Source: Atopobium sp034113385
GTDB lineage: Bacteria; Actinomycetota; Coriobacteriia; Coriobacteriales; Atopobiaceae
Length of the DNA stretch: 18,139 nucleotides
Assembly (NCBI RefSeq): GCF_034113385.1
Contig: NZ_JAXEXL010000025.1
Span: 1 to 18,139, forward strand
Direction of reading: 5' to 3'
Under the pieces are notes generated by a model that saw only the letters and a program-made list of their open reading frames with translations, was not told where the DNA came from and made no database searches. Made by a program: the position numbers and the translations under genes. The number at the start of each line of letters is the position of its first letter. Position 1 is the stretch's first letter. This document shows positions 8,022-16,202 of the stretch, in pieces.

Positions 8022-8749
8022 TATTCGCTCTCCTCTTCTACAACAGTGGTGCCGACATTCTTACCCCTTAGGGCGTCGTCAAATACACCGGTTTGATCGA
8101 TATTAAATACAAGCATAGGCATATGATTATCGCTACACAATGCTGTTGCTGTTGCATCCATTACCCTCAGGTTACGTGTGAGCACGTTATGATATGAAAT
8201 CTCATTAAAACGCTGCGCATCTGGATTGGTAACAGGATCCTTATCGTAAATGCCATCTACCTTGGTAGCCTTCATAAGCACCTCTGCATCAATCTCACAG
8301 GCGCGAAGAGCTGCAGCGGTGTCCGTTGTAAAGTATGGATTACCAGTACCTGCCGCAAAAATAACAATACGGCCCTTTTCAAGATGGCGAATAGCACGAC
8401 GACGAATATAGCCTTCTGCTACTTCATGCATCTCAATAGCAGTCATGACACGGCACATCATACCATTGCGCTCAAAACAATCCTGTAAAGCTAAACTGTT
8501 CATAACAGTAGCAAGCATACCCATACTATCTGCCTGAGCACGATCCATACCAGATGCTGCGCCTGCAAGACCACGGAAAATATTGCCGCCACCAACAACA
8601 ATAGCAACTTGGATGCCATGATCGTATGCTGGTTTAATCTCTTGAGCCAAACGGTCCAGTACTTCTGCCTGGATGCCATACTCGCCAGACCCCATAAGAG
8701 CCTCACCAGACAGCTTGAGTAATACACGCTTGTACTTGTAATCGGACAA
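8021..8749 (-). CDS. pyrH: Uridylate (UMP) kinase
   Basis: Phosphorylates UMP to UDP with ATP, in the amino-acid kinase fold; bacterial enzymes are hexamers regulated by UTP and GTP. Visible: KLSGEAL at the N-terminus for ATP phosphate binding, VVGGGNIFRG near 51-60, the GTGNPYFTTDTAA segment for UMP binding, and MKATKVDGIYDKDP near the nucleotide pocket. At 242 residues it is full length. Start is TTG at 8749, with AAGGAGGT eight bases upstream. It is the first gene of a packed seven-gene unit. A promoter is expected in the roughly 130-base gap after the tsf terminator, but no convincing -35/-10 pair stands out. A hairpin lies next to the ribosome-binding site. Confidence 0.97.
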   Translation of the reverse strand: MSDYKYKRVLLKLSGEALMGSGEYGIQAEVLDRLAQEIKPAYDHGIQVAIVVGGGNIFRGLAGAASGMDRAQADSMGMLATVMNSLALQDCFERNGMMCRVMTAIEMHEVAEGYIRRRAIRHLEKGRIVIFAAGTGNPYFTTDTAAALRACEIDAEVLMKATKVDGIYDKDPVTNPDAQRFNEISYHNVLTRNLRVMDATATALCSDNHMPMLVFNIDQTGVFDDALRGKNVGTTVVEEESE

Positions 8750-8767
8750 AGCCTACGACCTCCTTGA

Positions 8768-8799
8768 TTTGTGATAGTCGGCCGAAGTGGTGTCACAAA
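8768..8799 (-). repeat. Inverted repeat in the pyrH leader
   Basis: On the minus strand TTTGTGA pairs perfectly with TCACAAA across an 18-base GC-rich loop containing CGGCCG. The 3' arm ends three bases before the AAGGAGGT ribosome-binding site of pyrH. It could be an mRNA stem affecting initiation or a protein-binding palindrome. No protein or ligand is identified. Confidence 0.45.
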
Positions 8800-8882
8800 A
8801 GTGTTTACAACGACCCTATTAATTTTAACCAAAGCACTTGAGGTAAGAAACAACGCAGTTGGTAAGCGGATACTTTACATAG

Positions 8883-8913
8883 AAAAAGAGCCGACATCAA
8901 AGACGCCGGCTCT
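8883..8913 (-). terminator. Rho-independent terminator after tsf
   Basis: A 12-bp stem (8902-8913 with 8887-8898, two G-U pairs) closes a 3-base loop, followed by a TTTTT run on the minus strand. It ends the rpsB-tsf transcript and separates it from pyrH. Confidence 0.88.
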
Positions 8914-8934
8914 CTAATACATACCTGAGAAAAC

Positions 8935-9810
8935 TTAGTCCTCATCACCAAAGGCAAAGCGCTCAAAAGCAGCTACCTTGATTTCATCGCCACAAGACTT
9001 GGAGACCTTCTCAGCAAGCTGAGAAACGGTTACGGAGCCATCCTTAATGAAGTCCTGCTCAGTAAGGACATTCTCCTTATAAAACTTTTCAAGCTTGCCC
9101 TCTGCCATGCGCTCCTGAATTGCTTCAGGCTTGCCAGACTCTGCAGCCTGTGCCATATAAATTGCTTTCTCACGAGCAACAACATCAGCATCTACATCCT
9201 CACGGCGTGCAGCGGCAGGATTAGCAGCAGCTACCTGCATTGCTACATCGTGAGCAAATGTCTTGAACTCATCATGTTGAGCAGTTGCATCATTGTTGAA
9301 AGTAAAGGTTACAATGTCACCCAACTTACCACCAAGGTGAATGTAGCTTGCAAGCGCACCAGACTCAACGCTAATGTACTTGAAGCGATTGACCTTCATG
9401 TTCTCACCGATAACATGAATCATCTCGGTAAGCTCAGCCTCAACAGTGGAACCATCAAGCTCAAGAGCCTTAAGAGCATCTACATCTGCAGGATTGTGCT
9501 CTGCAACAGCCTGAGCAAGCTTAGCTGCAAAACCAGTGAACTTGGGGTTGGTGCCTACAAAGTCAGTCTCGCAGGTAAGCTCGAGAAGTGCACCAGTTTT
9601 TCCATCTTCAGAAATATAAGCAGCAATGGTGCCTTCGTTTGTGTCACGACCAGCGCGCTTAACAGCCTTAGCAACACCCATCTTACGAAGAACGTCTACT
9701 GCCTTCTCAAGATCGCCATCAGCCTCTACAAGCGCTTTCTTGCACTCCATCATAGGAGAGTCGGTCATCTCACGAAGCTGCTTTACGAGAGCTGCAGTAA
9801 TAGTAGCCAT
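8935..9810 (-). CDS. tsf: Elongation factor Ts
   Basis: Guanine-nucleotide exchange factor for EF-Tu. The N-terminal UBA-like domain MATITAALVKQLREMTDSPM is followed by MECKKALVEADGDLEKA, and the exchange-core motif TDFV lies at 82-85. At 291 residues it is the usual length. ATG at 9810 is preceded by AAGGAGG with an 8-base spacer; CCCC just upstream can pair with GGGG in this site, which may weaken initiation through a small hairpin (about 9818-9831). It is cotranscribed with rpsB 61 bases upstream and followed by a terminator. Confidence 0.97.
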   Translation of the reverse strand: MATITAALVKQLREMTDSPMMECKKALVEADGDLEKAVDVLRKMGVAKAVKRAGRDTNEGTIAAYISEDGKTGALLELTCETDFVGTNPKFTGFAAKLAQAVAEHNPADVDALKALELDGSTVEAELTEMIHVIGENMKVNRFKYISVESGALASYIHLGGKLGDIVTFTFNNDATAQHDEFKTFAHDVAMQVAAANPAAARREDVDADVVAREKAIYMAQAAESGKPEAIQERMAEGKLEKFYKENVLTEQDFIKDGSVTVSQLAEKVSKSCGDEIKVAAFERFAFGDED

Positions 9811-9871
9811 GTAAATCCCCTCCTTTGGGGTAAAGAATAATTAAACAAGTGCCAGCTTAGAGAAGTAAAAA

Positions 9872-10606
9872 CTACTCAGCAACAGGTGCCGCCTCAGCCA
9901 TCTCTGCCTCAGAAATCTGCTCTTTGCCAGAACCAGCAAGAACAGCATCTGCCATGAGTTCGCACATAAGAGATACGGAGCGGATAGCATCATCATTAGC
10001 AGGAATACCATAATCAATCACATCAGGATCAGAATTGGTATCCAAAAGGCCAACAACAGGAATGTGAAGACGATTTGCCTCGCGAACAGCCAGCTCTTCG
10101 CGCTTGGTGTCTACTACAAAAATGGCCTGAGGTACAGCCTTCATATCACGAACGCCACCGAGGTTGCGCTGAAGCTTATCGAGCTCTTTACCAAGAACAG
10201 CCTGCTCCTTCTTAGGAAGGGTAGCCATACGACCATCCTCTACCATAGCCTCAAGCTCTTCCATGCGATCGATACGAGAGCGCATGGTCACAAAGTTGGT
10301 AAGCATGCCGCCGAGCCAACGCTGGTTAATGTAAGGCATGTTGCAGCGAGCAGCCTGTGTAGCGATAGGCTCTTGAGCCTGCTTCTTGGTACCAACAAAC
10401 AATACGTTGCCACCCTTAGCAGCAATGCCCTTGAGGAAGGTATATGCCTTATCGGCATCAACAATAGTCTGCTTAAGGTCAAGAATATAAATGTCATTGC
10501 GCTCACCAAAGATGAATGGCTTCATCTTAGGGTTCCAACGACGAGTCTGATGACCGTAGTGGCAACCAGCCTCAAGCAGTGTCTTAATGCTAATCTTTGC
10601 AGCCAT
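9872..10606 (-). CDS. rpsB: Small ribosomal subunit protein uS2
   Basis: A 30S protein at the head-body junction. It has the universal N-terminal segment LLEAGCHYGHQTRRWNPKM and the later S2 motifs FVGTKKQAQE and RWLGGMLTNF. At 244 residues it is normal, with an acidic Ala/Glu-rich tail. ATG has GGAGG eight bases upstream. It is the first gene of rpsB-tsf, with a promoter about 140 bases upstream and a long leader that can fold, a plausible place for S2 feedback control. Confidence 0.98.
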   Translation of the reverse strand: MAAKISIKTLLEAGCHYGHQTRRWNPKMKPFIFGERNDIYILDLKQTIVDADKAYTFLKGIAAKGGNVLFVGTKKQAQEPIATQAARCNMPYINQRWLGGMLTNFVTMRSRIDRMEELEAMVEDGRMATLPKKEQAVLGKELDKLQRNLGGVRDMKAVPQAIFVVDTKREELAVREANRLHIPVVGLLDTNSDPDVIDYGIPANDDAIRSVSLMCELMADAVLAGSGKEQISEAEMAEAAPVAE

Positions 10607-10613
10607 AGTAAAA

Positions 10614-10742
10614 CCTCCAGTTTGGTTTGCCTCCGTGTGGTATCAACCCTATTTAACCACCCAAAACCTGGCTTAGTCTTGGGCACCATGGCAACTAGGT
10701 AGCCACACGTGTGTAATAGATAGTTGTGCCTTTTACACAACC
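10614..10742 (-). promoter_or_regulatory. Structured rpsB leader, candidate r-protein autoregulatory element
   Basis: The roughly 135-base untranslated leader contains three stems read on the minus strand. The first is a 6-bp hairpin at the predicted 5' end (10741-10736 with 10728-10723). The second is a 7-bp long-range pairing CGTGTGG/CCACACG (10709-10703 with 10640-10634). Inside it is an 8-bp hairpin CCCAAGAC/GTTTTGGG (10683-10676 with 10667-10660). The ribosome-binding site GGAGG (10614-10618) follows. S2 is known to autoregulate rpsB-tsf in gamma-proteobacteria; applying that here is inference. Confidence 0.35.
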
Positions 10743-10748
10743 TGATGA

Positions 10749-10777
10749 AGTATAGCAGCTAATGACCTATTTAGAAA
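10749..10777 (-). promoter_or_regulatory. Probable promoter of rpsB-tsf
   Basis: A good -10 TATACT at 10749-10754 on the minus strand. The -35 region is weak (TTTCTA at the 17-base spacing). The predicted start near 10742 lies just before the first leader hairpin. The window offers no better candidate between xer and rpsB. Confidence 0.45.
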
Positions 10778-10829
10778 GCACGACTTTTGTGCACATAAAC
10801 CCACCGTATCATGGGTAATTCACATAAGC

Positions 10830-11774
10830 TTATCCGCGTGGATGCGCCTGTTTTGTAGCTTCTTTTAATCGAGATACCGATATATGCGTATAAATCTGTG
10901 TTGTAGACAGGCTTTCGTGCCCAAGAAGCTCTTGAACGCTCCGTAGGTCTGCTCCTCCATCCAACATAACCGTTGCAAAGGTATGCCTCATAGCATGTGG
11001 GGTAAGTGTTGGGTCTAACCCTGCTTGTGCAATGCGTTTCTCAAAAACCTTTCGTAATGCCGCAGCAGACATTGCATTGCCTCGTATAGAGATAAACAAT
11101 GTATGAGAAACAGGCAAAGTGGCTGAGGCTTTAGCCACAAGTTGTGGGCGCGCTGTTTCTACATACGTTTTTACAGCGATAAGTGCGTGGCTGTACAGCG
11201 GTACTATTCGCTGCTTAGAACCTTTTCCAAAAAGCGTCAGCTGACGTTGCGTAAAATCAACATCAGCAACAGAAAGATTTGCTATTTCAGAAATGCGCGC
11301 ACCACTCGCATACAACAGCTCAAGAAATGCTGCATCACGAACAGATTCTACATCCGTGCCTTCGCAGGTTTTAAAAAGACGAACTACCTCTGCATGTGAC
11401 ATAACATGGGGCAACGTCTTAGGAATCTTAGGGCTTGCCATAGCACTCATAGCATTTGTTTGTATGGCACCTTCACGCACAAGCCACTTATACAAAGAGC
11501 GAAGTGCCGAAAGATGACGGTTAATAGTTCTTTCAGAATATCCAGCACGCGTTAAATCAAGCAGATAGCTGCGCAATTCTCTGTGGCTTATCGTAAGCGG
11601 ATTTACTGCTTCACGCTCTGTCCAATCTGCAAAAGCTTGCAAATCTGTGGTATATCCACGTAAGGTATTACTCGATAGATTTCTTATTGCACCGTCATAG
11701 GCAATAAAGTCTTTGATGTATGTTCTAAATTGTTCTTGAGAAGCACCGCGAGCTTGAGTATCCATATCAGACAT
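10830..11774 (-). CDS. xerC: Tyrosine recombinase, XerC/XerD family
   Basis: A site-specific recombinase likely to resolve chromosome dimers at dif. The N-terminal SAM-like core-binding domain spans about 13-100 and the catalytic domain about 120-305. The full catalytic set is visible: R160 (GARISEI), K184 (GKGSKQR), H260 and R263 (HAMRHT), H286 (GHESLS) and nucleophile Y295 (QIYTH). At 314 residues it is the Xer length. It starts five bases after trmFO, which has the same partner in Firmicutes (codV/xerC), so a housekeeping role is favoured over a mobile-element integrase. XerC versus XerD cannot be settled from the window. GAGG lies ten bases before the ATG. Confidence 0.92.
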   Translation of the reverse strand: MSDMDTQARGASQEQFRTYIKDFIAYDGAIRNLSSNTLRGYTTDLQAFADWTEREAVNPLTISHRELRSYLLDLTRAGYSERTINRHLSALRSLYKWLVREGAIQTNAMSAMASPKIPKTLPHVMSHAEVVRLFKTCEGTDVESVRDAAFLELLYASGARISEIANLSVADVDFTQRQLTLFGKGSKQRIVPLYSHALIAVKTYVETARPQLVAKASATLPVSHTLFISIRGNAMSAAALRKVFEKRIAQAGLDPTLTPHAMRHTFATVMLDGGADLRSVQELLGHESLSTTQIYTHISVSRLKEATKQAHPRG

Positions 11775-11779
11775 ACCAA

Positions 11780-13153
11780 TTAGTCCTCAAGCTTGGGAAG
11801 TATGTTCTTACCAATGCCCTCAAAAAACAAATCAGACCGAGAAGAGATATAGGCATGCAAGTCATTTGTGGCACGTGCAGCGTAAGCAACATATCGCTCT
11901 TTTTTACTACGAATATGCTGGTCAAGTGGCCTAATAATACCAAAGTTAACATGCATGGGCTGATAGTCTTCCGTTTGGGGATTGGTTGCATAAGCCACAA
12001 GTGAGCCAAACGCACCAGTATCAGGGAGCTGAACTCGACTTGTTTCCGACAGGTCAGCAACGGTATTAAGCGCTGCAAGCATGCCAGAAGCAATCGCTTC
12101 AACATAGCCTTCAGTTCCTGTGATTTGGCCGGCAAAACGCGTTTGAGTGCCAGGCAATGCAAAGCTTGCATCAAGCACATGGGGGCTATCTAAGAATGAA
12201 TTACGATGCATCACACCATAACGAAAGAACTCTGCATGCTCCAAGCCTGGAATCATGCAAAAGACACGCTTTTGTTCTCCCCACGTAAGATTGGTTTGGA
12301 AACCCACAAGATTATACGAAGTACCTTCCTTGTTCTCTGGACGTAGCTGAACTGCCGCCCAAGGACGCTTGCCCGTTCGAGGATCAGTTAGGCCCACAGG
12401 CTTCATGGTGCCAAAACGCAATGAATCTCTCCCTGTACGAGCAATTTCTTCTACTGGCTGGCAAGCATTAAATAAATCAGACTGATCAAAGTCCTTGGAA
12501 ATAGCACGTTTTGCTTTAAGCAATTCATCGATAAAAGCATCGTACTCTTGCTTATTTAGTGGACAGTTGAGGTAATCACCTGTACCAGATGTCCCATATC
12601 GCGACTGTTCAAAAATAATTTCTCTATTAAGGGAGTTAGTATCAACAATAGGTGCAGCGGCATCATAAAATGAACTGCCCCCGCTTCCTACGCGTGCCGT
12701 AATAGCAGCAAAAAGTTCTTCTGAACATAAGGGCCCGGCAGCAATCACACAAGGTCCTTCAGGAATAGAGCGGACCTCTTCACGAAAGACGCGAATGTTT
12801 GGGTTGGATTCAATTGCCTGGGTTACAAGATTAGAAAACACATCTCGGTCAACTGCAAGCGCTGCACCCGCTGGAACCGATGCCTGAACAGCAAAGCGCA
12901 TAAGCTCTGAACCCATATACAAAAGCTCATGTTTGAGCAAACCCGCTGCACTTGCTTCACGCATGGATTTAAGTGAATTAGAGCAGACAAGCTCCGCGAG
13001 TTTATCGCTATGATGGGCTGGAGAAGAAGTTTGGGGACGCTGCTCATAAAGGTGCACTGATATACCACGCCGAGCCAGCTGCAAAGCACACTCGCTGCCT
13101 GCTAATCCTCCGCCAACAACGGTAACAACCTGGGTATTTGACATTACATTCAC
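11780..13153 (-). CDS. trmFO: tRNA (uracil-54-C5) methyltransferase, folate/FAD-dependent
   Basis: Makes ribothymidine at T-loop position 54 of tRNAs, using methylenetetrahydrofolate and FADH2 instead of SAM. The N-terminal FAD-binding motif VVGGGLAGSE lies at 12-21. The two functional cysteines of the family are at C57 (ELVCSNSLKS) and C197 (DYLNCPLN). The C-terminal GQITGTEGYVEA segment matches the GidA-like fold. At 457 residues it is about the usual length. The start is GTG at 13153 (AGG eight bases upstream); an ATG three codons in is an alternative. It lies between dprA and xer as in Firmicutes, but topA, often present between dprA and trmFO there, is missing. Confidence 0.95.
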   Translation of the reverse strand: MNVMSNTQVVTVVGGGLAGSECALQLARRGISVHLYEQRPQTSSPAHHSDKLAELVCSNSLKSMREASAAGLLKHELLYMGSELMRFAVQASVPAGAALAVDRDVFSNLVTQAIESNPNIRVFREEVRSIPEGPCVIAAGPLCSEELFAAITARVGSGGSSFYDAAAPIVDTNSLNREIIFEQSRYGTSGTGDYLNCPLNKQEYDAFIDELLKAKRAISKDFDQSDLFNACQPVEEIARTGRDSLRFGTMKPVGLTDPRTGKRPWAAVQLRPENKEGTSYNLVGFQTNLTWGEQKRVFCMIPGLEHAEFFRYGVMHRNSFLDSPHVLDASFALPGTQTRFAGQITGTEGYVEAIASGMLAALNTVADLSETSRVQLPDTGAFGSLVAYATNPQTEDYQPMHVNFGIIRPLDQHIRSKKERYVAYAARATNDLHAYISSRSDLFFEGIGKNILPKLED

Positions 13154-13166
13154 TCACAAAACCTAT

Positions 13167-14069
13167 CTATGCGTCAAAACAGTACGTAGATAAGTATGAC
13201 TGTTCTGAAGCCGAATAACGACCATCAGGAAGTCTTTTTACAAGACGTTTTGCCTCATACTCCGAAAGAGTGCGAATTATCGTCAGAATGTTCTTATCCA
13301 GACGCAATGCCAGCTCATCGGGGCGCATAGGATTAGCCACAAGCGCTTCAAGAATCCTTCCCCGCACAGGAGAATCTCCAGACGATATAAGTCTGCTCTT
13401 TCCAAAATCAATCGAAATAAGTGTCTCCAGTGAAACCTCATCAGAAATTATAGCCGAATTAAGCTCAATAAGACGATTGGTCCCACGTGACTGCGGCGAG
13501 AAGATTGAACCAGGAGCTGCATATACATTCTTTGATAACTCGTGCGCCGTTTGTGCAGTGCTAAAAGTGCCCGAAGGCATACCTGCTTCTGTAACAATCA
13601 AACTAGTACATAACCCTGCAATAATCTGATTGCGCTTGGGAAATGCATAGCGTCTAGGAGCTTGATGCCAAGGCTCACAGGAAACTATAACTCCTCTGCC
13701 AGATTGCGCTGCAGAAAATATATCCTCAGAACTGCGTGGATATACCACATCTGCTCCGCAACCAGATACGATTATGATCTCCCCGCCAGCATCAAGAGCT
13801 GCCTTGCCTGCAGCATAATCTACACCCATGGCTCCACCAGACACAACCACAATACCGCTTTGAGCGGCAATACGGCCTGCCATTTGAGCTACCGCTATGC
13901 CGTATGGCGTTGCATGGCGCGCGCCAATAATGGCAAGTGAAGGTTTATACAGTATGTCCAAACAGCCAAGCGTATACATACGTTTGTACGACGCGTCTAA
14001 AAACTGTAAACACTGAGGCCATCGTTGGTCTTCTCTACCAAATTCTGCAGAACTTACGTGCTTAGTCAT
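13167..14069 (-). CDS. dprA: DNA-processing protein DprA (Smf)
   Basis: Binds incoming single-stranded DNA during natural transformation and loads RecA. A Rossmann-like domain spans about 40-225, with IIGARHATPYG, VSGGAMGVDYAA, GCGADVVYPRS, FPKRNQIIAGL and VTEAGMPSGTFSTAQTA. A C-terminal winged helix spans about 238-290 (PVRGRILEALVANPMRPDEL onward). At 300 residues it is similar to the B. subtilis protein, with a short N-terminal region. ATG overlaps the comM stop (ATGA); the Shine-Dalgarno is weak and distant, suggesting coupled translation. Next to comM it supports DNA uptake, but no uptake-machine genes are in the window. Confidence 0.95.
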   Translation of the reverse strand: MTKHVSSAEFGREDQRWPQCLQFLDASYKRMYTLGCLDILYKPSLAIIGARHATPYGIAVAQMAGRIAAQSGIVVVSGGAMGVDYAAGKAALDAGGEIIIVSGCGADVVYPRSSEDIFSAAQSGRGVIVSCEPWHQAPRRYAFPKRNQIIAGLCTSLIVTEAGMPSGTFSTAQTAHELSKNVYAAPGSIFSPQSRGTNRLIELNSAIISDEVSLETLISIDFGKSRLISSGDSPVRGRILEALVANPMRPDELALRLDKNILTIIRTLSEYEAKRLVKRLPDGRYSASEQSYLSTYCFDA

Positions 14070-15556
14070 GTGGCATCACGCATCCTGTATGCCACTGCCT
14101 CGATGACGTCATCACCGTTAACACAAGCTCGTTGATCTATGTCTGCAATAGTACGTGCTAAAGAAATAGTACGAGCAATGGCACGTCCTCCTAAGCTATA
14201 CGAATCAGAAAATGCCTCCAGCGCATGACGTGCTTCTGCCGAGAAGGACTTAAAATCATCTAATTGTGCATCTGTTTTACAAGCAACTTTCTGTTTTACA
14301 GTTGTTGTCAGACGATCTTGTCTAAAAGCAATTCCATCTAAAACAAGCTCTCTCATCTCTTTTGTAGATAAACCAGACTGTTGCCCTAAAACCTGAGCAG
14401 CCGATGGACGGGGAACATCTACATGCAAATCAATTCGATCCATGAGAGGACCTCCTAGTTTGCCTAAGTACTTATCGACAGCTGGCTTGGAACAACGACA
14501 CACATGACCAGGGTCACCAAAGTAGCCGCAAGGACAGGGGTTAGCAGCAGCTATCAGTAAAAAGTCACATGGGAATTCATATACGCCATCAGCACGGACT
14601 AGTCGTACCACTTTATGTTCTATAGGCTGGCGCAACACCTGGAGCGTATTGGAAGCAAACTCTGGAATCTCATCCAAAAAGAGTACGCCTTTGTGGGCTA
14701 AAGAGATCTCACCAGGCATAACCGGCCTTCCACCACCAATCATCCCCGCAATGGAAATGGAATGATGTGGTGCTCTAAATGTAGGAATACCTTGCGCTAC
14801 CCGCTGTGCCGATAATCCCGCAACAGAATGAATGAGCACAGATTCTTGTATTTGCTCCATGGTTAGCGGTGGCAAAATACTTGGAAGGCAACGAGCAAGC
14901 ATGGTCTTTCCCACGCCAGGTGGTCCAACCATAAGGAGTCCGTGTTTGCCTACTGCAGAAATTATAAGTGCACGTTTTACTAGTTCCTGTCCATATATTT
15001 GGCTATAATCCCCTACCTCATCCAGATAAGAAGTGCTCAAGCTACCAGCAGACATATGCAGATTTACTAGGTCCTTAACACCAGTACAGACGCGTAAATC
15101 TGCCAAGGAGCGAATATTCCATCCACGAGAACTTGTTTGCAAAGCACCACACAAATTCAAACCATGCGTTTGACAATAACGCTCATACGCAGCCTCTCCC
15201 CTCACTGGACAAACGGCGCCATCCAGTGAAAGCTCCCCCATAACAAGATATTCATCAAAAACAGAAGCACAAATTTGCTGAGTTGCACAAAGAATTGCAA
15301 CAGCTATAGGTAAATCCAGCCCACTTCCTGTTTTTCTTATTTCACTAGGAGATAGATTAACCGTCACATGAAGACGTGGAACCGTAAAGCCAGCTGCACG
15401 CAGGGCACATCGTATGCGTGAACGGGCTTCCAACACCGCAGCATCGGGCATGCCAACAATGGTTAGGCCGGGAATACCACCAGATACGCCAACTTCAACC
15501 TCTATAGGAATTGCTTGAATACCTCGTAAAATTGCCGCATGAATTGCCGTTGCCAT
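14066..15556 (-). CDS. comM: ComM/YifB family AAA+ ATPase (Mg-chelatase subunit-like)
   Basis: In transformable bacteria ComM is a helicase that extends recombination branches during integration of transforming DNA. The N-terminal Lon-like S5 domain spans about 1-160 (IVGMPDAAVLEARSRIRCAL, GELSLDGAV). Walker A is GPPGVGKT at 211-218 and Walker B VLFLDE at 291-296. The four-cysteine cluster CPCGYFGDPGHVCRC lies at 341-355, with a C-terminal lid. At 496 residues it is full length. ATG overlaps the yraN stop by one base (TAATG), and dprA follows with a 4-base overlap. Confidence 0.95.
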   Translation of the reverse strand: MATAIHAAILRGIQAIPIEVEVGVSGGIPGLTIVGMPDAAVLEARSRIRCALRAAGFTVPRLHVTVNLSPSEIRKTGSGLDLPIAVAILCATQQICASVFDEYLVMGELSLDGAVCPVRGEAAYERYCQTHGLNLCGALQTSSRGWNIRSLADLRVCTGVKDLVNLHMSAGSLSTSYLDEVGDYSQIYGQELVKRALIISAVGKHGLLMVGPPGVGKTMLARCLPSILPPLTMEQIQESVLIHSVAGLSAQRVAQGIPTFRAPHHSISIAGMIGGGRPVMPGEISLAHKGVLFLDEIPEFASNTLQVLRQPIEHKVVRLVRADGVYEFPCDFLLIAAANPCPCGYFGDPGHVCRCSKPAVDKYLGKLGGPLMDRIDLHVDVPRPSAAQVLGQQSGLSTKEMRELVLDGIAFRQDRLTTTVKQKVACKTDAQLDDFKSFSAEARHALEAFSDSYSLGGRAIARTISLARTIADIDQRACVNGDDVIEAVAYRMRDAT

Positions 15557-16032
15557 TACTGCTCATCCACTTCAAATGCACCAATCATGTGGTGAATGCG
15601 CGCAAGGTCTTCACTCATAATCTGAACGGAAATGACATCAAAACGTACGGGTCCAGCACAGTCAAAACAGGTTTCAAACGCCTTTGCTGCTTTTGCATAG
15701 CGTCGCTGTTTGCGCTCATCAACGGCATACTCAGGGTAATTATCTGCGTCTTCTTTATGCAAGCAGACACGAGTCTTTACTTCAATAAGGACGGTCTCAT
15801 TTAGATTATTCGTATTACAGGTATCGTTTTGATTGCTATCCGCAATAATGTCAATTTCCACTCCTGCAATTTTAAAATTTGTGGCACGGATTGCATATCC
15901 TCGCTTAGCAAGGTATTGCCTAGCAATATTCTCGCCCTCGCATCCAATTTCTGCAGATGAGTATTGTGCAATGGGCTTGCTATACATCCGACCGCCCGTT
16001 TTTGCTTGTTTATCTGACGCATTATGTTGCAT
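15556..16032 (-). CDS. yraN: YraN/UPF0102 family endonuclease-like protein
   Basis: A member of the UPF0102 family, which has a Holliday-junction-resolvase/PD-(D/E)XK-like fold; its cellular job is poorly defined. Motifs visible are GCEGENIARQYLAKRGY, VEIDIIAD and LIEVKTR, with the probable catalytic D and the E-x-K triad. It differs from the usual roughly 120 residues in having an N-terminal extension of about 30 and an Asn-rich insertion (NQNDTCNTNNLNE) between the two core strands. Start choice: ATG at 16032 has GGGAGG four bases upstream; the frame is open 22 codons further but without a ribosome site. It is followed by comM, the usual actinobacterial order. Confidence 0.88.
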   Translation of the reverse strand: MQHNASDKQAKTGGRMYSKPIAQYSSAEIGCEGENIARQYLAKRGYAIRATNFKIAGVEIDIIADSNQNDTCNTNNLNETVLIEVKTRVCLHKEDADNYPEYAVDERKQRRYAKAAKAFETCFDCAGPVRFDVISVQIMSEDLARIHHMIGAFEVDEQ

Positions 16033-16163
16033 GCTACCTCCCTTAGATACAGAACTATGGGCAAAGCATGACAAAGACGTCTTACACAAACCAAACACGC
16101 AAAAACAAAAATCTAACTCTTGTGGCCTTAGCCTCTAACTTGTTCGTTTGTAAAACCGCCCAC

Positions 16164-16192
16164 AGGATAAGTCACGGTACAACAGCAAACAA
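16164..16192 (-). promoter_or_regulatory. Possible promoter for yraN-comM-dprA-trmFO-xer
   Basis: Minus-strand TTGTTT (16187-16192) and TATCCT (16164-16169) are 17 bases apart, in the 170-base gap between rnhB and yraN. The matches are moderate. No terminator is evident in the gap, so read-through from rnhB is also possible. Confidence 0.33.
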
Positions 16193-16202
16193 GCCCAGGT
16201 CG

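Noticed and set aside
8750..8882. Promoter for pyrH
   Set aside because: Only poor matches (for example TTGGTT-17-TGTAAA); likely exists here but cannot be placed by eye.
9250..9840. 196-codon plus-strand frame opposite tsf
   Set aside because: Antisense to a highly conserved gene; the long frame reflects codon bias of tsf and shows no recognisable motif.
10064..10702. 212-codon plus-strand frame opposite rpsB
   Set aside because: Antisense shadow of rpsB extending through its leader; no ribosome site and no family pattern.
10787..10804. Possible terminator after xer (GCAC/GTGC stem then TTTC)
   Set aside because: Only four base pairs and a poor T-run; not convincing.
10830..11774. Xer gene as a mobile-element integrase
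   Set aside because: Typical Xer length and motifs, in the conserved trmFO-xer-rpsB setting, with no attachment repeats or cargo genes nearby.
11767..12180. 137-codon minus-strand frame overlapping trmFO
   Set aside because: Out-of-frame shadow inside intact trmFO, which carries all family motifs.
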